A DNA stretch of 39,571 nucleotides from JBAWXE01 sp037144255 (GCA_037144255.1 JBAWXE010000013.1:1-39571), one strand, 5' to 3'. Positions 7,857 through 16,651 are shown, numbered from the stretch's first letter. Numbers and translations: made by a program. Notes: generated from the letters alone by a model not told the origin.

Positions 7857-8048
7857 TTATTGTTGTACTTTCTTTTCTTTTTGCGATCTGAATAAGGGGA
7901 ATAAGCCACCTATGATAGCGCATACATAAGGTGCATGAGATATGCCTCTGAATTTGTAGATAAGTAAACCCACACATGCGGACATAGCTGCAGATAATAT
8001 CATCTCAGGGAGTTTTATGCGTAGTGTATGCTGGATGGAAGCTTTCAT
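7857..8048 (-). CDS. Small putative two-helix membrane protein
   Basis: This 63-residue frame has two hydrophobic stretches (PEMILSAAMSACVGLLIY and APYVCAIIGGLFPLF) separated by a basic turn (KFRGISH), and a highly charged end (RSQKEKKVQQ). That is the layout of a two-span membrane protein with both ends in the cytoplasm. It lies 40 bases upstream of the DinB-family gene on the same strand, so the two may be co-transcribed. No family is recognised. An ATG two codons upstream (8054) is an equal alternative start. It could also be a chance frame. Confidence 0.45.
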   Translation of the reverse strand: MKASIQHTLRIKLPEMILSAAMSACVGLLIYKFRGISHAPYVCAIIGGLFPLFRSQKEKKVQQ

Positions 8049-8114
8049 ATACATGCTGGTGTGTAATTATAAAATTACAAAATATACTGAATGGTGTAAG
8101 GTTGAAAAATGGAG

Positions 8115-8412
8115 GTAAAGGTTACATTCTTATAGTTTTTTAAAGGTTACACGAAAGATACAAGTGATTGATAATGAGGTGTTTGTGATTTTTCAAAGAT
8201 TGCCCCGAATCGAGTTCGGGACTCCCCATATCTGTTTATTTATTTTTTGAGGGTCGCATTTGGGTTACATTGTAGATAATGTGGTAAATGCGTCAATGTG
8301 TAGAATGTGATTTTGAGCTTATAGAAATTACCGTTTTTTTACCGATCTGTTTCCGAAAAATTACCGATCCTTTACCGACCGATTACCGAATGTTACCGAA
8401 GGATTTTCTGTA
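8115..8412. repeat. Complex intergenic repeat, copy A
   Basis: This fills the middle of a 637-base gene-free stretch (8049-8685). In order it holds GGTTACA at 8120-8126 and 8145-8151, a 19-nt palindromic block CCCGAATCGAGTTCGGGAC at 8204-8222, GGGTTACATTG near 8262, and an array of seven TTACCGA-like units (8328-8400). The CCG cores of that array start at 8331, 8342, 8353, 8364, 8375, 8385 and 8395. The same elements recur in copy B at 21602-21885. No reading frame runs through it. Downstream, to the gltA start, there is only CAGATG/CATCTG, a weak inverted repeat at about 8429-8454. Confidence 0.8.
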
Positions 8413-8685
8413 ATGCAACAGATGTATGAGAAGAATTTCATCTGTATGGCTGAGCAGCTTAAAGGTACGAAAAAGGCTAGGTTTTTCCAAATAAAAGAGA
8501 TGCGAAAAATGACCTTGGTCAGCTACTTATTTTGAATGTGTGTATGTGTTGTCTTATTAGCTTTTTTGCTACTCTGAGGGCGGGATTATTTTATTATTAC
8601 TGCAATAAGGTTGCTGTCTATTTACTAACTTTACGGGCGTTAAAAACATACATCAACCAACTCCCCGCACAACGCACAATATATT

Positions 8686-10005
8686 ATGGGATACATCAAG
8701 GATCATTTCAAAGCTGTTGCTGATCTGCAGAACAAAGAGATCAAGAGTTTACTGGAACAACATGGCAATAAAGTAATGGATCAGGTAACTGTAGCACAGG
8801 CTTACCAAGGTATGCGTGGTATACCGGGTCTTGTAACAGAAACATCATTACTGGATGCTAACGAGGGTATTCGTTTTCGCGGATATTCTATTCCTGAGCT
8901 GAGAGAAAAAATGCCTAAAGCAGAAGGTGGCTCTGAGCCATTGCCTGAAGGTCTTTTCTATCTGATGCTGGTAGGCGAGATACCTACACACGATATAGTA
9001 GAGCATGTATCATCTACATGGGCACGTCGTTCGCATGTACCTAATCACGTATTCGATACTATCGAATCGTTGCCTGTGAATACACATCCGATGACACAGT
9101 TCAGTATTGCGATACTGGCTTTACAAACAGAATCTAAATTTGCCAAAGCATACGAAGAAGGTATCAACAAAAAAGAATACTGGTCGTATGTATACGAAGA
9201 TACCATGACGCTGATAGCTCGTCTGCCACGTATTGCGGCATACATTTATCGTCGTAAATATAAGAACGGAGAGCATATACAACCTGATGGTATGCTGGAC
9301 TGGAGCGGTAACTTTGCTCACATGCTGGGTTATGACGACGAAAGTTTCAGAGAGCTGATGCGTTTGTATCTTACTATTCATGCCGATCACGAAGGTGGTA
9401 ATGTATCTGCACACGCAGTACATCTGGTAGGTAGTGCACTGAGCGATCCTTATCTTTCTTTTGCAGCAGGTATGACAGGTTTGGCAGGTCCATTGCATGG
9501 TCTGGCTAATCAGGAAGTGATACGCTGGATAGAAGAAATGCAAAAAGAACTGAACTCTGAAAGACCTACTAAGGAGCAGATAGCAGACTATATCAAAAAG
9601 ACATTGCTGGCTGGTAAAGTAGTACCGGGTTATGGACACGCAGTATTGCGTAAAACAGATCCTCGCTTTACCGCACAAATGGAATTTGCTAAGAAGCATT
9701 GCCCGGATGATGCAGTGATCAATACTGTATGGAATGTATATGAAGTAGCACCTCCGATATTGGAAGGTACAGGTAAGATCAAGAACCCATGGCCTAACGT
9801 AGATGCACACTCAGGTGCCTTACTGAAACATTATGGTCTGGTAGAAGAAGATTTCTACACAGTACTGTTCGGTGTGAGCCGTGCATTAGGTGTGTTGGCT
9901 AGTCTTTGTTGGGACAGAGCATTAGGATTCCCTATCGAGCGTCCTAAGAGCATCACTACTGAGTGGGTAAAGAAATTTGTGAAAGAAGGCGAAGCAGTAG
10001 CTTAA
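8686..10005 (+). CDS. gltA: Citrate synthase, eukaryotic (mitochondrial) type
   Basis: Citrate synthase condenses oxaloacetate and acetyl-CoA in the first step of the TCA cycle. The 439-residue protein reads like the mitochondrial enzyme rather than the hexameric proteobacterial GltA. QGMRGIPGLVTETSLLDANEGIRFRGYSIPE and PLPEGLFYLMLVGEIPT are close to the animal sequence as recalled. The catalytic residues are His271 in GPLHGLANQEV, His318 in PGYGHAVLRKTDPRF and Asp373 in NVDAHSGALL, at almost the same positions as in pig heart citrate synthase. The ATG start is clear, and the upstream frame has no family similarity. It has its own terminator, so it is probably monocistronic. Confidence 0.95.
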   Translation: MGYIKDHFKAVADLQNKEIKSLLEQHGNKVMDQVTVAQAYQGMRGIPGLVTETSLLDANEGIRFRGYSIPELREKMPKAEGGSEPLPEGLFYLMLVGEIPTHDIVEHVSSTWARRSHVPNHVFDTIESLPVNTHPMTQFSIAILALQTESKFAKAYEEGINKKEYWSYVYEDTMTLIARLPRIAAYIYRRKYKNGEHIQPDGMLDWSGNFAHMLGYDDESFRELMRLYLTIHADHEGGNVSAHAVHLVGSALSDPYLSFAAGMTGLAGPLHGLANQEVIRWIEEMQKELNSERPTKEQIADYIKKTLLAGKVVPGYGHAVLRKTDPRFTAQMEFAKKHCPDDAVINTVWNVYEVAPPILEGTGKIKNPWPNVDAHSGALLKHYGLVEEDFYTVLFGVSRALGVLASLCWDRALGFPIERPKSITTEWVKKFVKEGEAVA

Positions 10006-10030
10006 GCGAAAAAATAAGTAATGAACCTAT

Positions 10031-10062
10031 AAAAAGCATGCAGCTCATACTGCTTGCTTTTT
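10031..10062 (+). terminator. Intrinsic terminator of gltA
   Basis: AAAAAGCATGCAG (10031-10043) pairs with CTGCTTGCTTTTT (10050-10062), a 13-bp stem with one mismatch and a 6-base loop. The arm ends in a T-run. Confidence 0.8.
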
Positions 10063-10100
10063 AGTTTTAATAAAATCAAAACATCAATAAAAACAGAACC

Positions 10101-11075
10101 ATGAGTAAAGGTCCTATTTCACAATTCATTGAGCACCACTACCGTCACTTCAACGCTGCAGCCCTTGTAGATGCAGCTAAAGGATATGAAACACATTTAT
10201 TAGAGAATGGTAAGATGCTGATATCATTGGCAGGTGCCATGAGTACTGCAGAGCTGGGTATATCTCTGGCAGAAATGATACGTCAGGATAAAGTACAGAT
10301 CATCAGCTGCACAGGTGCTAACCTGGAAGAAGATGTGATGAACCTTGTAGCGCATACGCATTACAAGCGTGTACCTAACTATCGCGATCTGAGCCCTAAA
10401 GAAGAATGGGACTTGCTGGAACAAGGTTATAACCGTGTAACAGATACTTGCATACCTGAGGAAGAGGCTTTCCGCCGCATACAACGCCATATCTATAAAA
10501 TATGGAAAGATGCAGAAGATAAGGGCGAACGTTATTTTCCGCACGAGTTCATGTACAAACTGTTGCTGAGTGAAGTGATGAAAGGCGACTATGAGATAGA
10601 CCCTAAGCATAGCTGGATGATAGCTGCTGCTGAAAAGAACTTACCTATCATAGTACCGGGATGGGAAGATAGTACCATGGGTAACATCTTTGCATCATAC
10701 TGTATCAAAGGAGAATTGAAACCATCTACCATGAAGAGTGGTATAGAATATATGATGTGGCTGACAGAATGGTATCGCAAGAATTCAAGCGGTAAGGGTG
10801 TAGGTTTCTTTCAGATAGGTGGTGGTATAGCGGGTGATTTCCCGATATGCGTAGTGCCTATGATGTATCAGGATCTGGAATGGCATGATGTACCTTTCTG
10901 GAGTTACTTCTGCCAGATAAGCGATAGTACTACTTCTTACGGTTCGTATAGTGGTGCTGTACCTAATGAAAAGATCACCTGGGGTAAACTGGACATCAAC
11001 ACACCTAAATACATAGTAGAGAGTGATGCTACCATTGTAGCACCATTAATATTTGGTTATTTACTGGGTTGGTAA
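10101..11075 (+). CDS. Deoxyhypusine synthase-like protein (possible homospermidine synthase)
   Basis: The 324-residue protein belongs to the deoxyhypusine synthase (DHS) family, which moves the aminobutyl group of spermidine in an NAD-dependent reaction. Visible family segments are ISLAGAMSTAELGISLAEMI, IISCTGANLEEDVM, LPIIVPGWEDSTMGNI and IGGGIAGDFPICVVP. The catalytic-type lysine is Lys296 in KITWGKLDI. Bacteria lack eIF5A, the substrate of true DHS, and no eIF5A-like gene is in view, so a polyamine acceptor such as putrescine (homospermidine synthesis) is the likelier role. That assignment is inferred from what is known of bacterial DHS homologues. It lies 95 bases downstream of gltA, behind a terminator, and has its own terminator. 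Confidence 0.85.
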   Translation: MSKGPISQFIEHHYRHFNAAALVDAAKGYETHLLENGKMLISLAGAMSTAELGISLAEMIRQDKVQIISCTGANLEEDVMNLVAHTHYKRVPNYRDLSPKEEWDLLEQGYNRVTDTCIPEEEAFRRIQRHIYKIWKDAEDKGERYFPHEFMYKLLLSEVMKGDYEIDPKHSWMIAAAEKNLPIIVPGWEDSTMGNIFASYCIKGELKPSTMKSGIEYMMWLTEWYRKNSSGKGVGFFQIGGGIAGDFPICVVPMMYQDLEWHDVPFWSYFCQISDSTTSYGSYSGAVPNEKITWGKLDINTPKYIVESDATIVAPLIFGYLLGW

Positions 11076-11095
11076 AATATAATGGTAATAAAAGT

Positions 11096-11128
11096 AAAAG
11101 GGAGCTAGTGTTTACTGGCTCCCTTTTT
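11096..11128 (+). terminator. Intrinsic terminator of the DHS-like gene
   Basis: AAAAGGGAGC (11096-11105) pairs with GCTCCCTTTTT (11118-11128), and the stem extends inward through TAGT/ACTG with a wobble pair. Its T-run overlaps the stop codon of the convergent gene at 11127. Confidence 0.85.
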
Positions 11129-11975
11129 AATGATTATTTTTTCTTTTTATAAGGATTTTATCACCAGATACAGAGAATAAATAAGAATGTTGCCAACCAG
11201 TCTTTAGTCGGGTTATGAAGTATTTCATGATTTTGTCTTGCATTGGTTTTGAGTTATCATAATAGATTGTAGCAGTATCAGATTTTTCTTTTATCCAACA
11301 CAAATAAAAACAATGGGTATTAAGGTCAATTGCTAAAATTGATTGGTTGCTACACCCAATATGCGAATATGAAAAATCCTCTATAAGCATATTGTCTTCA
11401 ATTATAAAAAATGGTGCATAACCTGCTCCCGTAAGAAAATCCAAATAGCTATTATATTCAGAAGAGAGAATTTTCTTTAATTCTGTTTGAATGTTTTTTT
11501 GTTCAAAAAACTTACTATTCCAAGGGTCTAAATTTGCATATACTTTTAAGTTGTTTAGTTGAGTATTTTTAGGGTATTTGATTGAGTCCTTTTTCTCAAT
11601 TATAGTAAAAGGCAGTTTGTTTTTTTTATCTTTTCGATACCATGTGCCAATGATTGTACTATCATTCATATACTTGCCATTAAATGTTTCCAATAGTTCC
11701 CCTATTTCATTATGGTAATATAGGTTGATGCTATTGCTTTCTTTCATTCCATCTAATTCAATAATATTATCGGGATTGCCTTTATAATTATCATAAACAT
11801 ACTGACCGCATATATCCCCAAATCTATTGATCAACTTTACTGTAATAGGATATTTACCAATAACACCATGATATTCTTTTGCGAAAGTTTCATTTGATTG
11901 CAATTCTTTTGACGATTGTGCAAAAATGGTATTAGAACATAAAATAAATAATATTGTACTATAAAAAAGCTTCAT
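11127..11975 (-). CDS. Secreted or periplasmic protein of unknown function
   Basis: The 282-residue protein starts with a clear signal peptide (MKLFYSTILFILCSNTIFAQ, cleavage after the AQ). No family is recognised. The first part (EYHGVIGKYPITVKLINRFGDICGQYVYDN, then ETFNGKYMNDSTIIGTWYRKD) has an alternating, beta-rich pattern. It resembles small Bacteroidota proteins that describe a 'G.Y.Y' and 'F.G....I.G.W' sheet. The C-terminal half has a hydrophobic FLTGAGYAPFFIIEDNMLI segment. The coding sequence is visibly more AT-rich than its neighbours, which could mean recent acquisition or weak selection. It lies between a convergent gene and glmM and is likely monocistronic. The function cannot be inferred. 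Confidence 0.75.
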   Translation of the reverse strand: MKLFYSTILFILCSNTIFAQSSKELQSNETFAKEYHGVIGKYPITVKLINRFGDICGQYVYDNYKGNPDNIIELDGMKESNSINLYYHNEIGELLETFNGKYMNDSTIIGTWYRKDKKNKLPFTIIEKKDSIKYPKNTQLNNLKVYANLDPWNSKFFEQKNIQTELKKILSSEYNSYLDFLTGAGYAPFFIIEDNMLIEDFSYSHIGCSNQSILAIDLNTHCFYLCWIKEKSDTATIYYDNSKPMQDKIMKYFITRLKTGWQHSYLFSVSGDKILIKRKNNH

Positions 11976-12016
11976 AAGGGATAAAATTACAGTAGTGATA
12001 TTGCTAATATAAACAA

Positions 12017-12047
12017 AAAGGTGTGATAGTTATACTACCACACCTTT
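12017..12047 (-). terminator. Intrinsic terminator of glmM
   Basis: AAAGGTGTG-A-TAGT (12017-12030) pairs with ACTA-C-CACACCTTT (12034-12047) around a 3-base loop, followed on the minus strand by TTTGTTTATA. It lies 24 bases past the glmM stop. Confidence 0.8.
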
Positions 12048-12070
12048 CGACCTTATTTGAATATGTTTCC

Positions 12071-13462
12071 TTACGCTCTCACCAGCATCATTTCTTTGAT
12101 GTCGTTGATGATCTTTTTAGCAATGTTGTTGGCCATAGTCTCGCTATTGCTTTCAGCAATGATACGAATGATAGGCTCTGTATTAGAAGTACGCAAGTGT
12201 ACCCAGTCATTATCAAACTCTATACGCAGTCCATCTTCTACATTGATAGGTTGTTTCTTGTATTTTTTCTTTATCTGCTCAAAGATGTTCTTTACATCCA
12301 CATCCTCATTCAGTTCTATCTTGTTCTTGGATATGAAATAGTTAGGGTAAGTATTGCGTAATGCTTTGATGCCCTTGCCCGACTTAGCCAGATGCGTTAG
12401 GAACAATGCTATGCCTGCCAGTGCATCGCGGCCATAGTGCAGTTCAGGCACTATCACGCCACCATTACCTTCGCCACCTATTACAGCTTTAGTTTCCTTC
12501 ATCTTTTTTACTACGTTCACTTCGCCAACAGCACTAGGGGTATAAGTACCGCCATGTTTCTCAGTCACATCGCGTAGGGCACGGGTAGAGGAGAGGTTAG
12601 ATACGGTATTGCCTTTCTTATTAGACAGTACATAATCTGCAATAGCTACCAAAGTATACTCCTCACCAAAGAGACTACCATCTTCACATACAAAACACAG
12701 TCTGTCCACATCAGGGTCTACAGCTATGCCCATGCTCATGTTCTTTTTAGCTACTGTAGAGCAGAGCTCGGTCAGGTTCTCAGGTAATGGTTCTGGGTTA
12801 TGAGCAAAATTACCCGTCACTTCTTCGTTGATAACAGTGAAGTTAGTAACACCCAATGCTTTCAGTAATTCAGGTACTGCTATTGCACCTGTAGAGTTTA
12901 CTGGGTCTACTACTATCTTATAATTCTGTTTTTTAATAGCGGCCACATCTACCAGAGGGTGGGCCAGTATTGCGTCTATATGTTTTTTGATGTATTCGTC
13001 AGAATAAGTAACTGTGCCTATTTTATTGATAGCTGCAAAAGTGATATCGCCTTTTTCGGCATGGTCTAGTATCCATTGCCCTTGTTCCCCACTCAGGAAC
13101 TCACCATTACTGTCTAGTAGTTTCAGTGCATTCCATTCTTTAGGGTTATGGCTGGCAGTGAGTATGATACCACCTGCAGCTTTTTCCATTACTACGGCCA
13201 TCTCTACTGTAGGGGTAGTGCTCAGCCCCAGGTCCAAAATATTGAAACCCATGCTTTGCAATGTAGAGACTACCAGATTGCGCACCATCTCGCCCGATAT
13301 GCGACCATCACGGCCTACTACTATTTTCTTGTTATCGCCTTGTTCTGCTATCCATGCACCATAAGATGAGGTGAATTTTACTACATCTATAGGGGTTAGA
13401 GCAGTGCCTGCTTTCCCGCCAATGGTTCCTCTAATGCCTGAGATCGATTTGATTAATGCCAT
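12071..13462 (-). CDS. glmM: Phosphoglucosamine mutase
   Basis: The protein has 463 residues and belongs to the alpha-D-phosphohexomutase superfamily. GlmM converts glucosamine 6-phosphate to glucosamine 1-phosphate for UDP-GlcNAc and hence peptidoglycan and LPS synthesis. It shows the N-terminal SISGIRGTIGG, the phosphoserine loop ILTASHNPKEWN with Ser104, the metal-binding DPDVDRL, the sugar loop GGEGNGGVI, and the C-terminal phosphate loop LRTSNTEPIIRI. The sugar loop GEGNGG fits the phosphoglucosamine mutases of this phylum, but phosphomannomutase activity cannot be excluded from sequence alone. The start ATG is preceded by TATCTTCG, one base off the -7 consensus. It is divergent from the M16 peptidase gene. 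Confidence 0.88.
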   Translation of the reverse strand: MALIKSISGIRGTIGGKAGTALTPIDVVKFTSSYGAWIAEQGDNKKIVVGRDGRISGEMVRNLVVSTLQSMGFNILDLGLSTTPTVEMAVVMEKAAGGIILTASHNPKEWNALKLLDSNGEFLSGEQGQWILDHAEKGDITFAAINKIGTVTYSDEYIKKHIDAILAHPLVDVAAIKKQNYKIVVDPVNSTGAIAVPELLKALGVTNFTVINEEVTGNFAHNPEPLPENLTELCSTVAKKNMSMGIAVDPDVDRLCFVCEDGSLFGEEYTLVAIADYVLSNKKGNTVSNLSSTRALRDVTEKHGGTYTPSAVGEVNVVKKMKETKAVIGGEGNGGVIVPELHYGRDALAGIALFLTHLAKSGKGIKALRNTYPNYFISKNKIELNEDVDVKNIFEQIKKKYKKQPINVEDGLRIEFDNDWVHLRTSNTEPIIRIIAESNSETMANNIAKKIINDIKEMMLVRA

Positions 13463-13671
13463 ATGTTATTCTGTGTATAAATTGCCTTCTGCGAAGATAA
13501 GACTAAGTACTTACTCCCCGAAGGCAATGTGGATATTAATATTGTTTATCAGTCGTTAAGATGATCGTATTAACTGTAATACATATTTCGTACCAAAATC
13601 CCCCTTTTTTTACCTTTATAAATAGATATATATTACCAGGTTTTTATAATTTCGGACAAATTTCCTCGCAA

Positions 13672-16494
13672 ATGAACATCACTACCAAGTATTTGTTCCG
13701 CCTTTCGATATTAGGCGTTACACTCATGGCAGCTGCAAGTAACATTGCTAATGCTCAAAACCTGACATCTCCATTACCCAGTGATCCAAATGTGACACGA
13801 GGTAAATTCTCTAACGGACTTCAGTATTATATACGTCCTAATGGTAAACCTGAACATAAAGTAGAATTGCGCTTGATCGTAAAAGCGGGTTCTATTTTAG
13901 AAACAGATGAGCAACAAGGTCTGGCTCACTTTATGGAGCATATGAACTTTAACGGAACTAAAAACTTCCAGAAGAATGATCTGGTAAGTTATTTGCAATC
14001 TATAGGTGTGCAATTTGGTGCAGACTTGAATGCCTATACAGCGTTCGACCAAACTGTATATATATTACCTATTCCTACAGACAAACCTGAAAATCTGGAA
14101 AAAGGTTTTCAAATTATTGAAGACTGGGCACACAATGCCTTGCTTACAGATAAAGATATTGACGATGAGCGTGGGGTAGTGCTGGAAGAAAGCCGTCTGG
14201 GTAAAGGTGCCGAAATGCGTATGTTGGATAAGTACTTTCCTAAATTAGCGTCAGGTTCAAAGTATGCTCAACGCTTACCTATTGGTAAAGATGACATTCT
14301 GAAACACTTCAAGTATGAGAAGATTCGTGCTTTCTATCACGACTGGTATCGTCCCGATTTGCAAGCTGTGGCTATTGTAGGTGATATAGATACGGCAACT
14401 GCCATGAAGATGCTGCGTAAACACTTTGCTATATTGAAAAATCCTGCAGGTGAAAAGAAGCGTGAATATGCTGATGTAAAACCTCGTAGCAAATCAGAAG
14501 CAATGGTACTGACAGATAAGGAAGCTACCAATTCTGCATTGAATATCTTCTTTTCTTACAATAAGAAACATGAAGAAAAGACATTGGGCGACTATCGCAA
14601 TTCACTGAAACGTCAATTGGCTTTACAGATATTGAATATGCGTTTGGGTGATCTTACAAAATCAGCTAATCCTCCTTTCCCATACGCAGGTTGCGATTTT
14701 GATGATCTGATACATGGTTATGAGGCATTTGAAATATCTGCAGGTTTCAGCGATGATCCTCAAACTGCTATGAATGCAATGGTAGGTGAATTGCAAAAAG
14801 CTAAACAATTCGGGTTCACAGAAAGCGAATTGGAACTGGCTAAAAAGAATATGCAGAATGGTATGGACAAAATGTATAACGAACGTACCACTACTGATAG
14901 TAAAAACTATGTAGAAGAATATATCCGCAACTTCCTCAATGGTGAAGCTATGCCGGGTATGGACAACGAACATAAATATTATGGCGAATTGTTACCGGGT
15001 ATCACATTGGCAGAGGTTAACAGCCTGCCTAAAGAGTGGATGAGCAATATGAATATGTTCACTTTGATCACCGCTCCTGATAAAGCTGATGTGAAATTGC
15101 CTGATGAAAAAGCTTTGTTGGCAATGACAGAAAAGGCTTTTAAACAAGATGTAAAACAACAAGAAGAGAAAAAAGTGGCTAGCAGCCTGATGAGTACTAA
15201 GCCTACAGCCGGTAAAGTAGTATCTCAACAAGCGGATGCTGATATGGGTGCTACCACTTATACATTAAGCAATGGTATCAAAGTTACTTTCAAACCTACA
15301 GACTTCAAAAGTGATGAGATACTGATGAAAGGTGTGAAAAAAGGTGGTAGTAATGCTTATGGTCTTGCTGACAGAAGCAATGTGCATTTTGCACCTGATT
15401 TGATAGACGCTATGGGAGTAGGTGAATTCAATCCTACAGATCTGGAAAAAGTGATCGCTGGTAAGACCATGAAGTTTGATGTAAGTATAGATGAGATCAG
15501 TGATGTGGTAGATGCCAGCAGTTCTGTAAAGGATTTCGAAAGCTTATTGCAATTGACTTATCTGAACCTGATGCAACCTCGTAAGGATGCAGAACTATTC
15601 AAAGGATATAAGGAAAAGCAAAAGACCATGTTGCAGTTCATGTCGTCTAATCCACAAGTATCTTTCTTCGATACTACTATCAAGACCCTATATAACAACA
15701 ATCCTTTGGCTAGAATGATATTCCCTAAACCACAGGATTTTGAAAATATCAATATAGATCGTTCATTAGAGATATATAAGAATGAATTTGCTGTAGCAGA
15801 TGGCTATCAATTCTTTATCGTTGGTAATGTAAAACCTGAAGTGGCTATTCCATTGATAGAAACATATCTGGGTAGTATTCCAAAATCTGATAAGACACCT
15901 GCTGTAACTGACAATAAAGTACGACCAATAACAGGTATACACAAACTGGAAGTGAAGAAAGGTAAGGAGAAACAAAGTATGATCTTTGCTAATTTCTACG
16001 ACGAAGCTCCGTATACCGAAGATTTCTCTGTAAGAGCACAGGCAGTAGCCGAAGTGCTCAACATCAAAGTAATAGAAGTACTGCGCGAAAAAATGGGCGG
16101 TATCTATACAGGTGGTTTCTTTGCTCAGGTTGCTAAAGAACCATACCAACGTTATAGTATAGGTATGCAATTGCCTTGCGGTCCTGAAAATGTTGATAAG
16201 CTGATAGCAGCTGCTAAAGAAGAGATCAACAATGTAAAGGAAAAAGGTCCTGATGCTAAAGACTTGGATAAAGTAAAATCACAATGGCATGAGAAATATC
16301 GTACTCAGGTTAAAGAGAACAAATACTGGCAGTCTAAACTGGTCGATGTAATGTTCTGGGGTAAGGATAAACAACACGTATTGCAATATGATGCATGGAT
16401 AGACAAATTGACTCCTGCAGATGTTCAACAAGCTGCTAAACAATTGTTTAATGGAAAGAATGAGTTTATTTCTATTCTGTATCCTGAATCATAA
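13672..16494 (+). CDS. Secreted M16-family zinc metallopeptidase (two-lobe pitrilysin-like)
   Basis: From the ATG at 13672 the protein has 940 residues and a good signal peptide (LSILGVTLMAAASNIANAQ). In-frame codons exist further upstream, but they would bury the signal sequence. The inverted zinc motif HFMEH (His86, Glu89, His90) with the downstream acidic ligand in DDERGVVLEESR marks an active N-terminal lobe. The C-terminal lobe (from about residue 540, ATTYTLSNGIKVTFKPTDF) repeats the fold without the zinc motif, and YTGGFFAQVAKEPYQRYS recalls the conserved R/Y of the second M16 lobe. It is probably a periplasmic or outer-membrane peptidase of large single-chain type. It is transcribed alone with a strong terminator. 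Its substrates are unknown. Confidence 0.92.
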   Translation: MNITTKYLFRLSILGVTLMAAASNIANAQNLTSPLPSDPNVTRGKFSNGLQYYIRPNGKPEHKVELRLIVKAGSILETDEQQGLAHFMEHMNFNGTKNFQKNDLVSYLQSIGVQFGADLNAYTAFDQTVYILPIPTDKPENLEKGFQIIEDWAHNALLTDKDIDDERGVVLEESRLGKGAEMRMLDKYFPKLASGSKYAQRLPIGKDDILKHFKYEKIRAFYHDWYRPDLQAVAIVGDIDTATAMKMLRKHFAILKNPAGEKKREYADVKPRSKSEAMVLTDKEATNSALNIFFSYNKKHEEKTLGDYRNSLKRQLALQILNMRLGDLTKSANPPFPYAGCDFDDLIHGYEAFEISAGFSDDPQTAMNAMVGELQKAKQFGFTESELELAKKNMQNGMDKMYNERTTTDSKNYVEEYIRNFLNGEAMPGMDNEHKYYGELLPGITLAEVNSLPKEWMSNMNMFTLITAPDKADVKLPDEKALLAMTEKAFKQDVKQQEEKKVASSLMSTKPTAGKVVSQQADADMGATTYTLSNGIKVTFKPTDFKSDEILMKGVKKGGSNAYGLADRSNVHFAPDLIDAMGVGEFNPTDLEKVIAGKTMKFDVSIDEISDVVDASSSVKDFESLLQLTYLNLMQPRKDAELFKGYKEKQKTMLQFMSSNPQVSFFDTTIKTLYNNNPLARMIFPKPQDFENINIDRSLEIYKNEFAVADGYQFFIVGNVKPEVAIPLIETYLGSIPKSDKTPAVTDNKVRPITGIHKLEVKKGKEKQSMIFANFYDEAPYTEDFSVRAQAVAEVLNIKVIEVLREKMGGIYTGGFFAQVAKEPYQRYSIGMQLPCGPENVDKLIAAAKEEINNVKEKGPDAKDLDKVKSQWHEKYRTQVKENKYWQSKLVDVMFWGKDKQHVLQYDAWIDKLTPADVQQAAKQLFNGKNEFISILYPES

Positions 16495-16519
16495 AATTGA
16501 CATTATAAGTTTTATCTAT

Positions 16520-16548
16520 AATAAAGGCGCCTTTTGTGCGCCTTTATT
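16520..16548 (+). terminator. Intrinsic terminator of the M16 peptidase gene
   Basis: AATAAAGGCGC (16520-16530) pairs with GCGCCTTTATT (16538-16548) around a 7-base loop, 27 bases after the stop codon. Confidence 0.85.
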
Positions 16549-16651
16549 CATTATGTCTATATATCAATGAGTTAAACTATCCTTTTTTGTTAATGTTTTT
16601 TACGATAGGATAAACTGTTATACATTCGCCCACGTTTTATAATCACATAAG

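Noticed and set aside
8204..8222. Palindrome CCCGAATCGAGTTCGGGAC as a transcription terminator
   Set aside because: It has no T-tract on either side and lies far from any gene end, and an identical block occurs in another non-coding setting.
8328..8400. Short repeated units suggesting a CRISPR array
   Set aside because: The units are 6-8 bp with 3-5 bp spacers and no cas gene is near, so it cannot be a CRISPR array; it is treated as a phased repeat.
8532..8723. Small Cys-rich frame upstream of gltA
   Set aside because: It overlaps the gltA start in another frame, has no signal or family pattern and includes the likely gltA promoter region.
9121..9810. Long open frame antisense to gltA (229 codons)
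   Set aside because: It lies wholly inside the citrate synthase gene, whose sequence is highly conserved, and its Cys/Tyr/His-rich translation looks like the shadow of a real gene.
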